Shown here one piece after another: positions 60,000-64,000 of a stretch of 64,000 bases of DNA (within the stretch, counting starts at the first letter, position 1; each line of letters begins with the position of its first letter). The stretch is from Kalaharituber pfeilii. Lineage: Eukaryota > Ascomycota > Pezizomycetes > Pezizales > Pezizaceae. The stretch lies in the NCBI GenBank assembly GCA_015179045.1, contig WHUZ01000103.1, forward strand, positions 124,001-188,000, given 5' to 3'. A program made the position numbers and the translations under genes. The notes below the pieces were generated by a model that ran no database searches, was not told where the DNA came from, and saw only the letters and a list, made by a program, of their open reading frames with translations.

Positions 60000-61634
60000 A
60001 TGACTGATGTTGCATGGTCCATCCCTAACTACCGGATTAACCGGTTCACCAGGCTTGATGGCAAAGGAAGCTACACCTCCTGGGCCTCAAGGGCCAAAGT
60101 GCACCTGGAAACCGTCGAAGTTTGGGAAATTGTCTCAGGTACTGAGCAAAAACCGGACACAGACAAACATAACAACTGGAAGCGCAAGAACAACTACGCT
60201 AAGGCCCTCCTTACGGAAATGATCGATGACGAATATCACTACCTTATTTCCGATAATGAGCTCGCCAAGACGGCATGGAAAGCCATAGAAGACAAGTTCG
60301 ATCGAAAAAACGTCATGTCAAACGTCAATGCCCTCCTTGCAGTACTCAATTGCCATAAGGATGAGGCTACACCCACTATTGACCATGTACAGCAATTCGA
60401 AGCACTCTGGAGTCGGTTCGCACAGCGCGTGAACTCTGTCACCACCAGCGACAAGGAATACCTCCAAGGTCTTAAAAAGTCCTGGTCCGACGACTCCTGG
60501 AAGTCTGTTATGCTTATCAATTCTCTCCCTCCGTCGCAATCGCAGTTCAAGGAGATACTTCTTTCCCGTGCCGAAACCGAATCATATAACAGTATTCGCT
60601 CCTCGCTCATTGACTCTACAACCAACGTCCCCACCTCCGGTAGTGCCTTGGTTGCGGCTGCATCACAGAAGAAGCCGACGAAGTCAAAGGACAAGAAGAA
60701 GAACTCTCAGACTAAAGGAAAAGGAAAAGGGAAAGGTGACGCTGGTCCTAATGAGTGTTCATGGTGTAAAAAACATGGCCTCAATTACATTGGGCACGTA
60801 CATATTAACTGCTCATTTCTTAAGGACTACCAGTCAAGGATGGCTGCCTTTAAGGCTAGTCAATCCGGTACAGCTCAGCTCGCCGTCGTTCCCGCCGCCT
60901 CCGGTACCGCTCATCTCGCCGTTGCTTCTCCCTCCTCTCAGCTCACGGTCCTTCCCGCCGCCTCTGTCCAACCTCCCAATATGTCCTCAGGCGTCGCCTA
61001 CCTTGCTGCCTCTCCTCCGCCTCCTTCCTCTACTCCTCTTGGCACAGCACTTTTGGCTGAAAATGCAGAAACTGACGAGGTATGGTTCTTTGATACCGGC
61101 GCATCACATCATATCTCTTCTAACCTTTCCTACCTAGATAATCCGACTCTAGATCGCACTCCGATCAAGGTTGGAGGAGGTACCGTACTCTGGAGTACGC
61201 ACAAGGGAAGTGTTAGAATGAGTGTGAAGATAGATGGCCGTGTTCAAGAGCTTTTCCTTCCTTATGTACTGTATTTACCTGATTGGAATGAAGGATGTTT
61301 GGTCTCATGGAATCAGCTGGCTGACCAAAAGAGGTTTCGCATAATTGGTGAGGATGATTGGATCAGAATTGTTAGGAAGGCTGATAATAAATCTTGTTTC
61401 ATTGCTCTCCGTGAGCATGGTCTCCTGCGAATACCCGTGCTCCCAAGATCCGGTCATGCATATCTAACAAGTGTACAGTTCTGGCATGAAGCACTGGGTC
61501 ATACTTCTCCACAGATGTGGGGAAGCGCTCTTGACCGTTACGCTGATGGCGAAAAGCTACCCAGGCGACCTTCCCACTTCCTTTGCGACAAATGTGCTCT
61601 GTATAATTCCACGTATAGGACCCTTTACCCCTAG
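60000..61634 (+). CDS. gag-pol: Copia Gag-protease-pre-integrase frame
   Basis: 544 residues from ATG at 60000 (MTDVAWSIPNYRINRF), chosen because the truncated relative at 10722 starts with the same MTDV. Gag (UBN2-like) spans residues 1-230. A zinc knuckle ECSWCKKHGL...HVHINC lies near 260. An Ala/Pro-rich linker follows, then protease with WFFDTGASHHIS near 365. The GAG-pre-integrase/zinc region (FWHEALGHTSPQMW, FLCDKCALYN) comes just before a TAG at 61632-61634. The expected polyprotein continues in the -1 frame right after, so one frameshift separates Gag-PR from IN-RT-RH. Confidence 0.85.
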   Translation: MTDVAWSIPNYRINRFTRLDGKGSYTSWASRAKVHLETVEVWEIVSGTEQKPDTDKHNNWKRKNNYAKALLTEMIDDEYHYLISDNELAKTAWKAIEDKFDRKNVMSNVNALLAVLNCHKDEATPTIDHVQQFEALWSRFAQRVNSVTTSDKEYLQGLKKSWSDDSWKSVMLINSLPPSQSQFKEILLSRAETESYNSIRSSLIDSTTNVPTSGSALVAAASQKKPTKSKDKKKNSQTKGKGKGKGDAGPNECSWCKKHGLNYIGHVHINCSFLKDYQSRMAAFKASQSGTAQLAVVPAASGTAHLAVASPSSQLTVLPAASVQPPNMSSGVAYLAASPPPPSSTPLGTALLAENAETDEVWFFDTGASHHISSNLSYLDNPTLDRTPIKVGGGTVLWSTHKGSVRMSVKIDGRVQELFLPYVLYLPDWNEGCLVSWNQLADQKRFRIIGEDDWIRIVRKADNKSCFIALREHGLLRIPVLPRSGHAYLTSVQFWHEALGHTSPQMWGSALDRYADGEKLPRRPSHFLCDKCALYNSTYRTLYP

Positions 61635-64000
61635 AAACCCGGACGACTACCCCCTTTGACCTCATTCATACGGATGTCGCCGGCCCGTTTTCAACGCAAT
61701 CGTTAGGCGGAAATCTCTATTATATGACCTTCATCGACGACTTCTCCCGGTTCGCTGAAATTCGGTTTATGGCTCGCAAAAGTGACGCCACCGACCACCT
61801 CATTGCGCTCTGTAACAAGGTGCATACGAACACTGGTAGATACCCCCGTCGCATCAGGTCAGATAGAGGTGGTGAGTATATCAACACCAAATGGAACAAC
61901 TTCTGTGCCGAAAATGGCATCACTCATGAGGTTACCGCCGCCTACTCACCAGAATCGAATGGTGTTGCTGAGAGATACAACCTCACCATTTCGAATATGG
62001 TCCGACCATCTCTAGGAAATTCTCCTAGGTTCTTGTGGCCGGAAGCCTATTCTACGGCAACCTATCTCAAGAACCGCCTCCCTCATACGGTCTTAAAGGG
62101 AAAAACACCATATGAACTCCTTCATGGGAAACGACCTATGATAGGACACTTACGCCCATTCTACACCAAGTGCTACGTTCACATACCTGAGCAAATTCGC
62201 GGTCCTGGAAGTAAGCTCAACCCACGTGCACTGGAAGGATACTTAGTCGGATATACTGAATCACCTGAGTTATTCCGCATCTACATCCCATCCAAACGTT
62301 CGGTGGAGGCCGTTCGACAAGTTCGATTCGTATCACATCTCAATACGGTCGACATCGAACTCTCCTCTGCTCCTCCTCCTACTGAACAACCTGTCTCCTC
62401 CACAGATTCCCAATCTCGCAAGCCAATCGAACCCACTGACGACCAGATGCAGAGTATACCTGGAACGTTTCCTCAAACGTCCAGTAAACCAGCAACCGCA
62501 TCTATACCCCGTGATACCACAATACCCCCTCAAACTACGGCAGCTCCTGCACAATCGACTACTACTCCTCCCTCACCTCCACCGGTCGAACCGGAATGGT
62601 GGAAAGCCTACGGTGAATCATTCCCTGAGGCAATACAATCCGCGTTAGCCGAACGACAGCTTCTAAGCGAAGATAGTGGAAATCGCAGCTCCTCACCTGG
62701 TCCTTCTCGTGTACAACCTAAGAGAGAGGTCAAAAAGGGCTCTGAGTTTAACTACTTTCCAGCACTTCTAGCTCGCGAACCTCAGTCCTACGAAGAAGCT
62801 ATGTCATGCTATGACTACGCCCAATGGGCTGACGCAATTCAGGAGGAATACCAGTCAATTCAGGATGCCAAAGTCTGGGATGTGCATGATATCACGGAGT
62901 TACCTGCAGGTCGAAAGGCCATACATTCTCGATGGGTCTTCAAGATTAAGCTACGAGCTGATGGATCTGTTGATCGGTACAAGGCACGGTTGGTAGTAAA
63001 AGGGTATAGTCAGAAACCCGGTATTGACTATGACGAGACGTTCGCACCTGTTACACGGTATGATTCCCTCCGTCTCGTTATTGCCCTCGCTGCCTCACTG
63101 GACTTGTTACTTGAGCAATTGGATATCAAGACAGCGTTTCTGAATGGCGATTTGGACGAAGAAATCTGGATGCTGCCTCCACCAGGCATCGGCCTAGAAG
63201 GCCAGGTTCTTCGTCTCAAGAAGGCATTATATGGGCTTAAACAAGCACCTCTGAAGTGGTATGAAAAACTATCCTCAGTAATTGCGGCCCTTGGTTTTAC
63301 ACCGTTACACTTCGATCCATGCGTCTTCGTTTTCTATAATGCCGGCCGCAGGACTATTCTTGTGGTTTACGTTGATGATCTTACTGTCTGTGGTACCCGT
63401 GCCGACCTGGATCTCTTAACTGAGCATCTAAAGAAGCACTTTACAGTGACTGTAAAGGGGAAACTGCAGTGGTTATTAGGTATCGAAGTTATACAAGATA
63501 GAGAGAGCATTATCCTATCCCAGTCCCAGTACGCCGAACAAATCCTTCGAAAATTCGGTATGGATAACTGCCGGTCAGTTACAACTCCGCTGGATCCTAA
63601 GGTCAAACTCTGCAAAGCTACACCTGAGGAACAGCCTGTCGACACCAACCTGTACCAACAAATAATTGGTTCACTTATGTATCTTGTTACTGGAACTCGC
63701 CCGGATCTTGCATTCTCTGTCTCTTTTCTCTCTCAGTTTGCTTCTCGTCCCCTCGAATCGCATCATACAGCTCTTAAAAGGGTTCTCCGTTATCTTTCTG
63801 GAACACGTCATTGGAATTTGAAATACCCTCGTCATCAGCCACTTGCTCTCGTTGGATACTCGGATGCCGCACATGCACCGTGCTTGGATACTCGACGTTC
63901 ATGGTCTGGATATGCATTCACATTGGGAGGTTGTCTAATCTCATGTGGATCTAAGAAACAGAACTGCGTCTCTGTTTCTACTACAGAATCAGAGTACGTT
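61622..64000 (+). pseudogene. pol: Copia Pol, second part: integrase, RT, RNase H (open to window edge)
   Basis: A frame in phase with 61658 stays open for about 790 codons to the last base. Integrase: DLIHTDVAGPF, then RSDRGGEY and SPESNGVAERYN (D-x35-E). A Pro/Ser/Thr-rich linker follows. RT: WADAIQEEYQSIQD, RYKARLVVKGYSQKPGIDYD, ETFAPV, FLNGDLDEEIWM, ALYGLKQAPLKWY and YVDD. RNase H: GYSDAAHAPCLDTRRSWSGY, ending in TTESEYV at the edge. Upstream it meets a TAG at 61616, and the first part's frame stops at 61634, so a one-base shift between them splits an otherwise complete Pol. Everything visible downstream looks intact. Confidence 0.85.

Larger units (their letters stand above)
59443..64000 (+). 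mobile_element. Ty1/copia-type retrotransposon, cut by window edge
   Basis: Leader or LTR region with a TATATAAA box near 59694. A primer-binding site follows at 59807. A Gag-protease-integrase frame runs from 60000 and is continued in another frame through integrase, RT and RNase H to the last base of the window. The LTR limits cannot be fixed because the right LTR is outside. Confidence 0.88.

Noticed and set aside
61621..61627. CCCTTTA as a programmed -1 frameshift site in copia
   Set aside because: The heptamer is not in the X XXY YYZ phase of the upstream frame and no need for recoding is known at this point of copia Pol.
1..64000. tRNA genes and CRISPR arrays
   Set aside because: No T-loop-like GGTTCGAATCC blocks with matching arms and no spaced direct repeats of CRISPR type were seen.

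Overview
The window reads as a transposon graveyard from a filamentous fungus, most likely an ascomycete (inference). The fungal signals are short introns of 50-66 bp with GTRNGT donors, CTAAC/CTGAC-type branch sites and YAG ends, a Kex2-type site in a small secreted protein, a decayed STAND/NLR-type N-terminal domain, Tad-like non-LTR elements ending in RNase H plus a Cys-His cluster, and a chromodomain LTR element. No rRNA, tRNA or CRISPR array was seen.

Host-like genes are few: a secreted SH3-like cysteine-rich protein (692-1090), an unknown gene broken by one frameshift (13807-14666, minus), and three paralogues of an unrecognised family (33476-34502, 42397-43426, 49060-50401). Each paralogue has a conserved N-terminal module, a coiled coil and a fascin-like beta-trefoil C-terminus, with one intron at the same position. 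The first two lie in a segmental duplication. A decayed NLR fragment and a Harbinger-like transposase fragment lie at 22.7-23.7 kb.

Layout of the mobile DNA: 4.86-10.07 kb is a pol-deleted Ty3-type element (251-bp LTRs, GCGT duplication) carrying a nested half-LINE. 11.09-12.34 kb is a second half-LINE. 15.6-20.8 kb is a stack of DNA transposons and minisatellites nested at least four deep. 24.1-29.67 kb is a chromovirus with 395-bp LTRs, a self-priming signature and an integrase deletion. 29.7-33.1 and 36.6-41.9 kb are nested LINEs, TA-inserting elements and a new inverted-repeat family. 44.2-47.9 and 50.4-53.9 kb hold more LINE and MITE fragments. 57.57-59.44 kb is a 1.87-kb foldback, and 59.5-64.0 kb is a copia element cut by the window edge.

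The unifying theme is two 3' tails. Tail A is a hairpin with visible compensatory changes followed by poly(A). Tail B starts at GCCCTGCCATGGCGAACAGC. Both end long LINE fragments and half-LINEs, but both also occur alone as 34-75 bp insertions flanked by 8-15 bp target duplications. This suggests that the LINE machinery copies almost nothing but its own recognition hairpin.
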